Shown piece by piece: positions 1 through 8,735 of a stretch of DNA of 64,000 nucleotides (within the stretch, counting starts at the first letter, position 1; each line of letters starts with the position of its first letter). The stretch spans positions 786,622 through 850,621 of the forward strand of contig NZ_BMDV01000001.1 of assembly GCF_014636095.1 (NCBI RefSeq), in the 5' to 3' direction. A program made the translations under genes and the position numbers. Under the pieces are notes generated by a model. It ran no database searches and was not told the origin of the DNA. It saw only the letters and a list, made by a program, of their open reading frames with translations. Source of the DNA: Acinetobacter modestus (lineage in GTDB: Bacteria > Pseudomonadota > Gammaproteobacteria > Pseudomonadales > Moraxellaceae).

Positions 1-477
1 TATTACCTCCCCATCGAGGCTGATCCAACGTGGTTATGTGTCGATGATCTCGCTAAAGCAATTCGTATTTTACCTAAACCGATCTGGGTCAGTATTTATA
101 GTGCTGAACAAAAACCAAAACACTTCGATGCATGGCTCAAAAGTTGGTTACCGCAACATACAGGGGTATTTTTTCAAGATGGTGTCGGTGTAGGCACCCG
201 TTCGCCTAAACAAGCAAGAGCGACTTTAGAAGAATTACAAAAAGAATTTGGCAAAGAAAATGTGATTATTGTGTTAGAAGCTTTTAGGCCCGTTAAAGAC
301 GGCAAATTTCGATCTGCCTATCCTTGGGAAATAATCGAGCAACTGAAAGCATACGAAGGACAAAAGGTTTATATATTTGACGGCCCACACTATATGAGCC
401 GCGCCACAGTATATGTTGTGGCTTTATGGTATCAGTTCAAATATGGATCGCCTTTAAAAACCTCTCCAAAAATTTAA
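1..477 (+). CDS. C-terminal part of an uncharacterised, possibly TIM-barrel glycosidase-like protein
   Basis: The frame is open from the first base of the window to a TAA stop, so the 5' part lies outside. The visible 158 residues alternate predicted strands and helices. Short segments such as VSIYSA, GVFFQDGVGVG and VIIVLEAFRP look like successive beta strands of a (beta/alpha)8 barrel, with acidic residues at strand ends. I do not recognise the family with certainty. A sugar-processing role is inferred only from the convergent wecB and outer-membrane barrel genes next door. The gene converges on wecB with a short AT-rich gap. Confidence 0.6.
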   Translation, partial: YYLPIEADPTWLCVDDLAKAIRILPKPIWVSIYSAEQKPKHFDAWLKSWLPQHTGVFFQDGVGVGTRSPKQARATLEELQKEFGKENVIIVLEAFRPVKDGKFRSAYPWEIIEQLKAYEGQKVYIFDGPHYMSRATVYVVALWYQFKYGSPLKTSPKI

Positions 478-511
478 ACAATTCATTTAAATGATGATTA
501 AAACCGATCAA

Positions 512-1639
512 TTATGCTCCGGCAATTTTGTCTAAAATCCGTTGCGAAGCCTTACCATCTCCGAATGGGTTTGGAGCATTTGCCATAAAAGCATAGTGGC
601 TTGGATCAGTCAGTAATTTTTCAGCCTCAGTCATAATTTTGTGTTGATTTGTCCCCACCAAAATTCCTGCACCTACGTCTACAACTTCAGGACGCTCGGT
701 CGTGTCACGTAAGATTAAGACAGGTTTATGAAATGAAGGACTCTCCTCTTGTATGCCTCCCGAATCTGTCAAAATAAACTCAGCACGATCAATCACGGCT
801 AAAAGACTAGGATAATCCAAAGGTTTTACTAGATGTATTTGAGGGTGTTCTGCGAACTGAGCATAGACCACCTCACGCACTGCAGGATTTAAGTGAACAG
901 GCCAAACAAAATGCACATCTGAATGCTTTTGAACTAACTGCTCAACCGCATGACAAATATTGCGAATTCCTTCTCCAAAGTTCTCTCGTCGATGTGCCGT
1001 AATGAGTACCACACGAGCATTGATTGGAAAATTTAAACCGTGTTGTTGCAGATGATTGTGTTCTCGATCTTGTTGATGAATTAAATCTCGACCCAAATAA
1101 ACTGCATCAACGACCGTATTTCCTGTCACCGTTATTGCATTTGATGGAATATTTTCAAGAAGTAGATTTTGTTTCGATTGCTCAGTGGGTGCAAAATGCC
1201 AACGAGTAATTCTAGACACCAATTGTCGATTACCTTCTTCAGGAAAGGGGTGGTCTAAATCATAAGACCGCAAACCAGCTTCGACATGTGCAACTAGAAT
1301 TTTCATTGAAAATGCAACCAAACCAGCAGCCAATACTGTCGTTGTATCACCTTGAATAATCACAGCATCACGTTGCTTTCCATCATTAAAAACTTGTTCT
1401 AATTGGCTTAAACCTTGTATTAATAATTGATTCAAACTTTGACCAGCATTCATCATTTGCAAACGTTGATCTATTTTGATTTGAAAAAAATCAATGGCAT
1501 CTCGAACTAATTCATCGTGTTGCCCTGTAAAGATAACTTCAACTTGAAAACGTGGATCTTGTTGCGCCAATAAAATAACAGGTGCTAATTTAATCAACTC
1601 AGGTCGCGTACCAAAGACAATCGATATTAATTTTTTCAT
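512..1639 (-). CDS. wecB: UDP-N-acetylglucosamine 2-epimerase (non-hydrolysing)
   Basis: Interconverts UDP-GlcNAc and UDP-ManNAc in the cytoplasm, supplying ManNAc for surface glycans. The 375 residues match the usual family length. Visible family motifs are GTRPE near residue 10, QGDTTTVL near 97, HVEAGLRS near 118, HRRENFG near 217 and the nucleotide-binding TDSGGIQEES near 294. The start codon lies 2 bases downstream of the stop of the outer-membrane barrel gene, so the two genes are almost certainly one transcript. In E. coli, WecB works with NfrA and NfrB to make a ManNAc-containing exopolysaccharide that serves as phage N4 receptor. The pairing here suggests a comparable role (inference). 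Confidence 0.93.
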   Translation of the reverse strand: MKKLISIVFGTRPELIKLAPVILLAQQDPRFQVEVIFTGQHDELVRDAIDFFQIKIDQRLQMMNAGQSLNQLLIQGLSQLEQVFNDGKQRDAVIIQGDTTTVLAAGLVAFSMKILVAHVEAGLRSYDLDHPFPEEGNRQLVSRITRWHFAPTEQSKQNLLLENIPSNAITVTGNTVVDAVYLGRDLIHQQDREHNHLQQHGLNFPINARVVLITAHRRENFGEGIRNICHAVEQLVQKHSDVHFVWPVHLNPAVREVVYAQFAEHPQIHLVKPLDYPSLLAVIDRAEFILTDSGGIQEESPSFHKPVLILRDTTERPEVVDVGAGILVGTNQHKIMTEAEKLLTDPSHYAFMANAPNPFGDGKASQRILDKIAGA

Positions 1640-1641
1640 TA

Positions 1642-2859
1642 TTAGAAATCCTTATAAAATACCAGTTCTGTACGTGTGTTGTTATAACTCTCAGTCCCGT
1701 CAGATAAAGCACTCTTAAAATAATCACCGTAAAGACGTTCTACTCTTAATTTTACGGGGACGTAATTGAATGGTTGCCAAGCCACACCCACACCATATTC
1801 AAATAAATTATTGTAATTTTCGCCTTTAGAATCAGCTAAGGTATGCAGTTTGCCATATGTTTGGACTGTCCCTGCTTCGCCACGATAGACGTTAAAACCA
1901 GATCGTAATCTTAAATCCGCAATCACGTTATAATCTTCGCGTGAGTAACTCGCGACATTGCCATATAAATCAGTAAAATAATCATTCCATACTGTACGAT
2001 GTTCGATAGTTGGATTGGCATACCATTCTTGATAGCCTGTCACCCCACCAACCACACTTTCACGAAACTTGTCGCGATTACGATCAATCAAATCGTAACT
2101 ACCTCCGACCTCAAGGTAAGCGCGAATCGGTATAGATTGCCACGGTTGATAATTTGCACCAACACCCACTGTTACCGCATTTTCATCGATAATTTCAGGG
2201 CGCACACCACCTTTTGATTTAGTATCACGATTTAGATTTATAAAACCATATACCTGCGCTCGCCCACCCTCTAAATTTTTACCGTATCGCATTTTCAAGG
2301 GGAAAATAAAGTCGTCATAGCGAGACTCATAAGATGGCGCAAAATAAATATCTTTAAATGTTGACTTAACTGTTGAACCACTTAAATTCTGCACAGCTTG
2401 TTGTGCTTTATTTGAAATTTCACTGTCAGAGGATGTGCTCAAGTTTTTAAAAATAACCAATGCTTCAGTATTTCTATTTTGTTGATTGAGCAAATATGCT
2501 TCTTGTAATTTTAGCTGTTGATCTTGAGGATCAAGTAATTCCGCTTTACGAACACTTTGAATTGCCTCATTTGACTTCTTCAAACGGATTTGCAAATACG
2601 TTAGACTCTTCCAAACTTTAATATCTTGTGGCGTAAGTTGTGTAAGTTCTAAAAGAATTTTCTCCGCTTCTTCAGGCTGACTCTGTTCAATTTTATAAAA
2701 TTTATCCCAACGATCGTAAATAGGATGCCCTGGTTTATACGCCGCATCACCTTCTTTCACAAAATCAGGTTCAGCACTGATTACATGCTGTAGTGGCAAT
2801 ATAAAACCTAAAATAAATAGTGTATGACTCAGTAGCTTTTTTTTCGAATTATTCATCAT
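1642..2859 (-). CDS. Outer-membrane TPR/beta-barrel protein, NfrA- or PgaA-like polysaccharide exporter
   Basis: Probable outer-membrane partner of a polysaccharide secretion system. I chose the ATG at 2859: a classic signal peptide follows immediately (KKK, a hydrophobic stretch, VISA cleavage site near residue 29), whereas the longer frame begins with GTG and adds a poor leader. Residues about 40-160 look like tetratricopeptide helices (LTQLTPQDIKVWKSL, RKAELLDPQDQQL). From about 165 the sequence alternates in the amphipathic pattern of a beta-barrel and ends in an aromatic residue (VFYKDF), as outer-membrane proteins do. This resembles the C-terminal domain of NfrA or a shortened PgaA. At 405 residues it is far shorter than either. 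It is coupled to wecB. Confidence 0.7.
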   Translation of the reverse strand: MMNNSKKKLLSHTLFILGFILPLQHVISAEPDFVKEGDAAYKPGHPIYDRWDKFYKIEQSQPEEAEKILLELTQLTPQDIKVWKSLTYLQIRLKKSNEAIQSVRKAELLDPQDQQLKLQEAYLLNQQNRNTEALVIFKNLSTSSDSEISNKAQQAVQNLSGSTVKSTFKDIYFAPSYESRYDDFIFPLKMRYGKNLEGGRAQVYGFINLNRDTKSKGGVRPEIIDENAVTVGVGANYQPWQSIPIRAYLEVGGSYDLIDRNRDKFRESVVGGVTGYQEWYANPTIEHRTVWNDYFTDLYGNVASYSREDYNVIADLRLRSGFNVYRGEAGTVQTYGKLHTLADSKGENYNNLFEYGVGVAWQPFNYVPVKLRVERLYGDYFKSALSDGTESYNNTRTELVFYKDF

Positions 2860-3000
2860 AGATCTCAACTCAAAATACCAACTCGATGGCTGATACAAAA
2901 TCAATTTCACACATATATAAATGTTAAACTATTCACATATCATAACTAAATCATCATCACGCTATCGTTAAAATAAGTTACTTTATAAGTAAGTTAAGTT

Positions 3001-3038
3001 GATGAATCGTCATAAAATTCTGCTCATAATGATTCATC
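3001..3038. repeat. Inverted repeat upstream of the VIT transporter gene
   Basis: GATGAATC at 3001-3008 is repeated in inverse orientation as GATTCATC at 3031-3038, ending 46 bases before the transporter start. It could be a leader hairpin or an operator. It does not match a Fur box. Confidence 0.4.
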
Positions 3039-3084
3039 TATTTGTCCCAATAATTACGTTTACATATATAAAAAGAGAGTCATT

Positions 3085-3786
3085 ATGTCTTTGTCACACC
3101 ACCAAGAACTTCATGTCATACAACGCTCAGGATGGCTGCGTGCTGCCGTGCTTGGTGCAAATGATGGCATTATTTCTGTCACAAGTTTAATCATGGGGAT
3201 GGCAGCCAGTGGTGCGAGTTCGCAGACACTCTTGGTCACCTGTATTGCTGGACTGATCTCAGGTGCAACCTCGATGGCGGCTGGAGAATATATTTCGGTA
3301 AAATCTCAAGAAGATATTGAAAAATCAGACTTAAGATTTGAAGCAACTGAACTTGAAAAAAATCCGCATGCAGAATTGAAAGAACTGACTGAAATTTATA
3401 TTTCGAGAGGTCTAAAACCTGAATTGGCACATGAAGTTGCCACACAACTCACCGAACATGATGCACTTGGGGCACATGCCCGTGATGAAATTGGCATACA
3501 TGAAAATACTGCTGCAAATCCTATTCAAGCAGCACTCTCTTCTGCTGCTTCCTTTTCATGTGGTGCTGTACTTCCTATGCTTGCCATTTTACTCAGCCCA
3601 AGTTCATGGGTCGCTCGCTCAGTTTTAATTACAGGTATCGTCTCACTAGCATTATTAGGAGCGTTATCCAGTTATTTTGCTCGAACATCAATGCTAAAAG
3701 GTAGTCTACGTATTACCTTATGGGGCATTTTAGCCATGGCATTTTCGAGTTGGGTCGGCTCATTATTCCATGTAACTGCCATTTAA
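3085..3786 (+). CDS. VIT1/CCC1-family iron/manganese transporter
   Basis: Inner-membrane protein of the vacuolar iron transporter family, which moves Fe2+ or Mn2+ out of the cytosol. The 233 residues show the family layout: a first membrane segment with GANDGIISV near residue 30, a second ending in SMAAGEYISVKSQED near 72, a soluble glutamate-rich metal-binding helical region (about 80-150), then three membrane segments at the C-terminus. The ATG at 3085 is preceded by an AGAGAG ribosome site. An upstream alternative frame is a shadow. Monocistronic. The metal preference cannot be read from the sequence. Confidence 0.9.
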   Translation: MSLSHHQELHVIQRSGWLRAAVLGANDGIISVTSLIMGMAASGASSQTLLVTCIAGLISGATSMAAGEYISVKSQEDIEKSDLRFEATELEKNPHAELKELTEIYISRGLKPELAHEVATQLTEHDALGAHARDEIGIHENTAANPIQAALSSAASFSCGAVLPMLAILLSPSSWVARSVLITGIVSLALLGALSSYFARTSMLKGSLRITLWGILAMAFSSWVGSLFHVTAI

Positions 3787-3904
3787 TTTCTGTGTGACTC
3801 GGTATTTAACAAGATTAGTATTCAATAATTAAATACTGATTATTATTTGCAGGGCTTTTTGTTTTTACGTTATGGTGATGGAAAAGCTAAAGAGTATATA
3901 AATC

Positions 3905-4948
3905 ATGTCAATTTTAGAATTATTAGAAATAAAGCATCCGATTTTTCTTTCTCCAATGGCTGGTGTATCAACACCAGAGCTTGCTGCTGAGGTTTCTAAT
4001 CAAGGGGCTTTAGGTTCTTTGGGACTTGGGGCAAATTCAGCAGAGGCAGCAAAACAACAAATTATTAAAACTCAAGAACTGACTGACCACCCTTTTCAAG
4101 TTAATTTTTTCTGCCATCAATCAGAACAACTCGATCCAGAAGTTGCTCAACAGTGGATTAATTATATTCGTCCTGAATTTGAAAAATTCGGAGCAGAACC
4201 TCCGACTGAATTGGATTGTATTTACCCAAGCTTTTTAGATAATGATGATTTCCTGAATGTTGTACTTGAAACTCGCCCCAAAGCTGTGAGTTTTCATTTT
4301 GGAATTCCTCACCCTCATCAAATTCAGGCATTAAAGCAAGCTGGAATTATCACCATGGTTTCAGCAACCAATCTCATTGAAGCCAAAGCAATTGAAGCAG
4401 CCGGTATTGATATTATTATTGCTCAAGGAATTGAGGCTGGAGGACATCGAGGTATTTTCAATCAAACTTTTGATGCAGCAATTAAAACCAGTGATCTCGT
4501 ACAACTCATCTCAACACATTGTAAATTACCTGTCGTAGCTGCTGGCGGTATTATGAATGGTGATCAAGCAAAATCGATGTTGAAATTAGGTGCTGCTGCT
4601 GTTCAATTGGGTACAGCATTTGTGCAATGTAAAAGTTCTAGTGCGAATGCAGCCTATCGAAAAGCTTTATTCAGTCAATCTATTACACAAATCAGTTCAA
4701 GCTTATCAGGTCGTCCAGCCCGTGGTTTAGTGGGTACTTGGCACACACTGATTGACTCACCAAATCGACCTCAAACGCCAGCATATCCTTATACTTATGA
4801 TCTTGCTAAACAACTAATGGGTATTGCAAATACTCACCAAGATTTTAGTTATGGCGCATTTTGGGCAGGCAGCAATGTGGCACAAATTAGAGAGTTTGAA
4901 GCTGCCGATTTAGTCAATCAGTTGGTCTTAGAAATTAAAACCAACTAA
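3905..4948 (+). CDS. Nitronate monooxygenase (2-nitropropane dioxygenase family)
   Basis: FMN-dependent TIM-barrel enzyme that oxidises alkyl nitronates such as propionate-3-nitronate to carbonyl compounds and nitrite. Family features in the 347 residues are SPMAGVSTPELAA near the N-terminus, GIEAGGHRG near 178 carrying the expected active-site His, and the FMN-phosphate binding stretch AAGGIMNGDQ to AAAVQLGTAF near 212-240. Stand-alone gene ending at a strong palindromic terminator shared with the convergent ppk1. The physiological substrate is unknown; detoxification is the usual proposal. Confidence 0.88.
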   Translation: MSILELLEIKHPIFLSPMAGVSTPELAAEVSNQGALGSLGLGANSAEAAKQQIIKTQELTDHPFQVNFFCHQSEQLDPEVAQQWINYIRPEFEKFGAEPPTELDCIYPSFLDNDDFLNVVLETRPKAVSFHFGIPHPHQIQALKQAGIITMVSATNLIEAKAIEAAGIDIIIAQGIEAGGHRGIFNQTFDAAIKTSDLVQLISTHCKLPVVAAGGIMNGDQAKSMLKLGAAAVQLGTAFVQCKSSSANAAYRKALFSQSITQISSSLSGRPARGLVGTWHTLIDSPNRPQTPAYPYTYDLAKQLMGIANTHQDFSYGAFWAGSNVAQIREFEAADLVNQLVLEIKTN

Positions 4949-4960
4949 TCTATATTTACA

Positions 4961-4986
4961 AAAAACCGACCTTAAGGTCGGTTTTT
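4961..4986. terminator. Bidirectional terminator between the nitronate monooxygenase gene and ppk1
   Basis: Perfect 13-bp palindrome (AAAAACCGACCTT and its inverse, no loop bases to spare) with T-runs on both strands, located in the 43-bp gap between convergent genes. Confidence 0.85.
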
Positions 4987-4991
4987 TAGAT

Positions 4992-7070
4992 TTATTTAAT
5001 CGCATCAAGTAATGTGTGTTGCGCGTTGTGCGGTTCCTCACCCTGTGCTGGTTTAGCGCGATCCCAGACACCATCACCTTGTAATAACCAAGCTTGCTGA
5101 TTGTCTTTTAAATAATTCATTAAACCTAATTGATAAATACGCTTTTTCAATGCAGGATCTTCAATCGGGAAACATGCTTCTACACGATTAAATAAATTAC
5201 GATCCATCCAATCTGCACTTGAACAATAAATACGAGGATTACCATTGTTACTAAAATAATAAACTCGTGTATGTTCCAAGAATCTTCCCACAATTGAACG
5301 AACACGAATATTCTCTGACAAGTTCGGGAGACCCGGACGTAAGCAACAAATTGAACGAATAATTAAGTCAATTTGTACGCCTGCTTGCGATGCTTCATAT
5401 AACTTATTGATGAGTTGTACTTCTGTTAACGCATTCACTTTTACAATAATCTGCGCCGATTTACCCTCTTTGGCATTCGCAATTTCTTCATCAATATAGT
5501 TAATTAGTTGAGCATGTAATGTAAATGGTGCATGCAATAACTTTTTCGGTTTTGCCATTTTCCCCATGCCCGTAAGCTCTTGGAAAATCCGATGCACATC
5601 TTCACATAAATCTTTATCTGTAGTCATTAGACCATAATCGGTGTAAATACGTGCATTTGTGGCATGGTAGTTCCCTGTACCCAAATGTACATAACGTACT
5701 AATTTATTATTCTCACGGCGTACGACTAAAATCATTTTGGCATGTGTTTTATAACCAACGATCCCATAAACAACCACAGCGCCAGCTTCTTGCAATACAT
5801 TTGCAACTTCAATATTTGATTCTTCATCAAAACGAGCACGTAACTCAATCACAGCAGTGACTTCTTTACCATTGCGCGCCGCTTCGGCAAGTACTTGAAC
5901 AATTTCTGAGTCTGCACCACTACGATAAAGTGTTTGTTTAATTGCCAAAACTTGCGGATCACGTGCTGCTTCACGCAATAATTGAATTACAGGCGCAAAT
6001 GATTCAAATGGATGATGCAATAAAATATCTTGCTTTTGCATCGCAGCAAAAATACTTTCAGTCTTCTTAAATACTTTTGGAAGGACTGGTGTATGTGAGT
6101 CATAGCGTAAATGTGGACGTTTAAAATTAGAAAGTAATCGCGCCAAATTTACAGGACCATCTACGCGATAAAGCTGTTCTTCTTCTAAATCAAATTCATC
6201 CAACAAATATTCATAAATATGCTTTGGACAATTATGCGTAACTTCTAAACGAACGGCACGTCCAAAACGACGTGAACTCAACTCACCTTTTAAAGCTTTT
6301 GCTAAATCTTCAACATCTTCATTTAAAGCTAAATCGGCATTACGCGTCACACGGAATTGATAACAGCCTGTTGCCGTCATACCAGGGAATAGGTCTGAAA
6401 CATGTTCATGGATAATCGCAGACAACATGACATGATGTTCTTTACCATCCGTAAGCTCATCGGGTAAACGAACCACACGGGGTAAAGAGCGAGGCGCGGG
6501 CACTACAGCAAGATCAATCTGACGACCAAAGGCATCTTTACCTTCCAGCGTTACAATAAAGTTTAAACTTTTATTTACTAACCGTGGAAATGGATGGGCT
6601 GGATCAAGACTAATCGGTGTTAAAACAGGTGCAACTTGTTCTTGGAAGTATTTTTTAATCCATGCCGATTGTGCTGGGGTCAATTCGCCACGACGTAAGA
6701 AGCAAATATCTTCCTCACGCAATTTTGGTAAAATTTGTTCATTTAAAATACGATATTGTCGTTCAATCGCAGCATGTGCTGTTTTAGAAATTTGATCAAG
6801 CACTTGCTTAGGGGTCAAACCATCTGGTGTACGACTTTCATTGCCTAAAGTTAATTGCTCCATCATTCCTGCAACACGAATTTCAAAAAATTCATCTAAA
6901 TTTCTTGAAAAAATAAGCAGGAAATTCATTCTTTCTAATAGTGGATGGAGAGGATCAACCGCTTGCTCAAGTACGCGTAAATGAAAATCGAGAATAGAAA
7001 GTTCACGATTTATATATCGATCATTATAAGTATATTCTGTTGGCGTTGTTGTCGTCACTGCAGTATTCAT
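4992..7070 (-). CDS. ppk1: Polyphosphate kinase 1
   Basis: Reversibly transfers the ATP gamma-phosphate to inorganic polyphosphate. The 692 residues show the N-terminal helical domain ([17 protein letters not shown]), the [14 protein letters not shown] segment, and the catalytic domain with KTHAKM carrying the phosphorylated His and HLGTGNYH downstream. I place the start at the ATG at 7070 rather than the TTG at 7100: AAGG sits about 7 bases upstream of 7070, and the extra ten residues look unrelated to the family. Monocistronic, convergent with the nitronate monooxygenase gene. Confidence 0.96.
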   Translation of the reverse strand: MNTAVTTTTPTEYTYNDRYINRELSILDFHLRVLEQAVDPLHPLLERMNFLLIFSRNLDEFFEIRVAGMMEQLTLGNESRTPDGLTPKQVLDQISKTAHAAIERQYRILNEQILPKLREEDICFLRRGELTPAQSAWIKKYFQEQVAPVLTPISLDPAHPFPRLVNKSLNFIVTLEGKDAFGRQIDLAVVPAPRSLPRVVRLPDELTDGKEHHVMLSAIIHEHVSDLFPGMTATGCYQFRVTRNADLALNEDVEDLAKALKGELSSRRFGRAVRLEVTHNCPKHIYEYLLDEFDLEEEQLYRVDGPVNLARLLSNFKRPHLRYDSHTPVLPKVFKKTESIFAAMQKQDILLHHPFESFAPVIQLLREAARDPQVLAIKQTLYRSGADSEIVQVLAEAARNGKEVTAVIELRARFDEESNIEVANVLQEAGAVVVYGIVGYKTHAKMILVVRRENNKLVRYVHLGTGNYHATNARIYTDYGLMTTDKDLCEDVHRIFQELTGMGKMAKPKKLLHAPFTLHAQLINYIDEEIANAKEGKSAQIIVKVNALTEVQLINKLYEASQAGVQIDLIIRSICCLRPGLPNLSENIRVRSIVGRFLEHTRVYYFSNNGNPRIYCSSADWMDRNLFNRVEACFPIEDPALKKRIYQLGLMNYLKDNQQAWLLQGDGVWDRAKPAQGEEPHNAQHTLLDAIK

Positions 7071-7140
7071 ACTGAACCTTGTCGCTTTATCATTCATCAA
7101 AACACGGTTTAAGTATGCTGCAAAATTATGTCAATTTGGT

Positions 7141-7169
7141 AAAAAAGCCCAAAAATATTGAGCTTTTTT
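7141..7169 (-). terminator. Terminator after mtgA
   Basis: AAAAAAGC with CAA pairs with TTG and GCTTTTTT across a short loop, one mismatch. It lies just past the mtgA stop on the minus strand, with a U-run provided by the stem itself. Confidence 0.55.
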
Positions 7170-7182
7170 TAATTTATCTGAA

Positions 7183-7857
7183 TTATTGTGGAATTTGTGT
7201 ACTATTCATATACCTTAAAATCACACGCTTACGAAACTGTAACTTATGATCATTGCGATGGTCTTGATAATACTTAGGATTTGGTAGTAAAGCAGCTAAA
7301 AAAGCAGCTTGCTCACGCGTTAAACTTTTCGAGCTCTTACCATAATAAAATTGTGCAGCAGCTTCAACACCATAGATATTTTGACCAAACTCGACCGAAT
7401 TCATATAAACCTCTAAAATTCGACGTTTTGACCACATACGTTCCATCATCCATGTAGCAACAGCTTCCTGCCCCTTACGAATAAATGAACGCTGATTATA
7501 AAGGAATAAGTTTTTTGCTAGCTGTTGAGAAATCGTGGAACCGCCTGCAACGACTTCCCCTTTTTCATTATTACGCTCTAATGCAAATTGAATCCCAGCC
7601 CAATCGAAACCATGATGATGAATAAATTTAGCATCTTCAGCAGCTAGAATTGCATGCTTAAAGTTATCACTAATATCATCATAATCACGCCAGTCTTGTT
7701 GAATTGGCTTAAAGTCAGTCAGGTAATCCCAACGCATAAACATCGTTGTTTCAACGGGCTGCGTTCTCCACCACACCAAGCTACTAAAAATCCAAAGCTG
7801 AATGAGAAGAATGATACCGATAATCAACATCACTGCACGTGCTAAAAAGGCTTTCAT
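7183..7857 (-). CDS. mtgA: Monofunctional biosynthetic peptidoglycan transglycosylase
   Basis: Inner-membrane glycosyltransferase of family GT51 that polymerises lipid II into glycan strands. The 224 residues carry one N-terminal membrane anchor (about 5-25), the catalytic glutamate motif [17 protein letters not shown] near 70, and [15 protein letters not shown] near 107, all diagnostic of the family. [14 protein letters not shown] and [12 protein letters not shown] follow as expected. No transpeptidase domain is present. Divergent from the rhomboid gene, leaving about 70 bases for both promoters. Confidence 0.95.
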   Translation of the reverse strand: MKAFLARAVMLIIGIILLIQLWIFSSLVWWRTQPVETTMFMRWDYLTDFKPIQQDWRDYDDISDNFKHAILAAEDAKFIHHHGFDWAGIQFALERNNEKGEVVAGGSTISQQLAKNLFLYNQRSFIRKGQEAVATWMMERMWSKRRILEVYMNSVEFGQNIYGVEAAAQFYYGKSSKSLTREQAAFLAALLPNPKYYQDHRNDHKLQFRKRVILRYMNSTQIPQ

Positions 7858-7928
7858 TAAAGCGCATCACTCCTTGGGCAAAAATTCATGCTAAGCTATT
7901 TTTATATCGTAATAACTTGCATAAACAT

Positions 7929-8735
7929 ATGACTGAAACCACTCCACCACAAATTACTCAAAAGTTGCAAATACAGATATGGTGGTTTACAGCATTATTA
8001 ATTGCCATCAATGTTGGTTTATTTGGCTGGCAAATTCTTTCAGGTGTGAATATTACCGACCCTTCCCCTATGGATGCAATTACTTGGGGAGCAGATTTTA
8101 CACCACTTACCTTCTCCGGACAGCCTGAACGTCTATTTAGCAGTATGTTTTTCCATTTCGGTCTGATCCATTTAATGCTGAATATGTGGGCATTGTATAT
8201 TTTTGGAAGTGTTGCTGAACCACTTTTTGGTCGTCGTTATTATATTGCGCTGTATTTTCTAGCGGGTTTAATGGGTAGCGTTCTTTCCAGTTATCTCAGT
8301 ATTCGTGACGGCTATGAATTATTACAACATTTCGATCCCAAATTACTGCCACATATCAGTGCCGGTGCATCTGGTGCTGTGATGGGTTTAGGTTCTGCGC
8401 TGACAACTGTTTCTTTATTTCCACCTTTACCCCAACAACGTTTTTGGTTAGATAAAAAGTCATTATTATTAATTATGGGCATCAACCTTGCCTTTGGTTT
8501 TACTGTTTCAGGTATTAATAATGCAGCACATATCGGTGGAATGATCATGGGTGCTTTACTTGCAGGTTCTTGGTATTTCAGTCATAAAACTGAAAATCGA
8601 GTTATCTTACAAATCATTGCACTGGTTTTAGCTAGTTTATTAACGCTCGGATTTTATGTTTACTGTAATGAGTTAAGTACAGGACTTAATTCCCTATGGA
8701 ATGAAATCCTGCGCCAAAACCAGTTAAGCTTTTAA
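7929..8735 (+). CDS. Rhomboid-family intramembrane serine protease
   Basis: Polytopic membrane protease. The catalytic Ser lies in SAGASGAVMGLG and the catalytic His in NAAHIGGMIMG, on separate membrane segments. The conserved HFGLIHLMLNMWAL loop is present. I choose the ATG at 7929 (268 residues). The longer frame from 7839 overlaps the mtgA start and adds a basic leader not typical of the family. The last four bases overlap the stop region of ybbP on the other strand. Substrates unknown. A second, smaller rhomboid occurs at 18813. Confidence 0.88.
   Translation: MTETTPPQITQKLQIQIWWFTALLIAINVGLFGWQILSGVNITDPSPMDAITWGADFTPLTFSGQPERLFSSMFFHFGLIHLMLNMWALYIFGSVAEPLFGRRYYIALYFLAGLMGSVLSSYLSIRDGYELLQHFDPKLLPHISAGASGAVMGLGSALTTVSLFPPLPQQRFWLDKKSLLLIMGINLAFGFTVSGINNAAHIGGMIMGALLAGSWYFSHKTENRVILQIIALVLASLLTLGFYVYCNELSTGLNSLWNEILRQNQLSF

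Noticed and set aside
1024..1209. 61-codon frame on the plus strand inside wecB
   Set aside because: Antisense shadow of a clearly functional gene; no ribosome site or family features.
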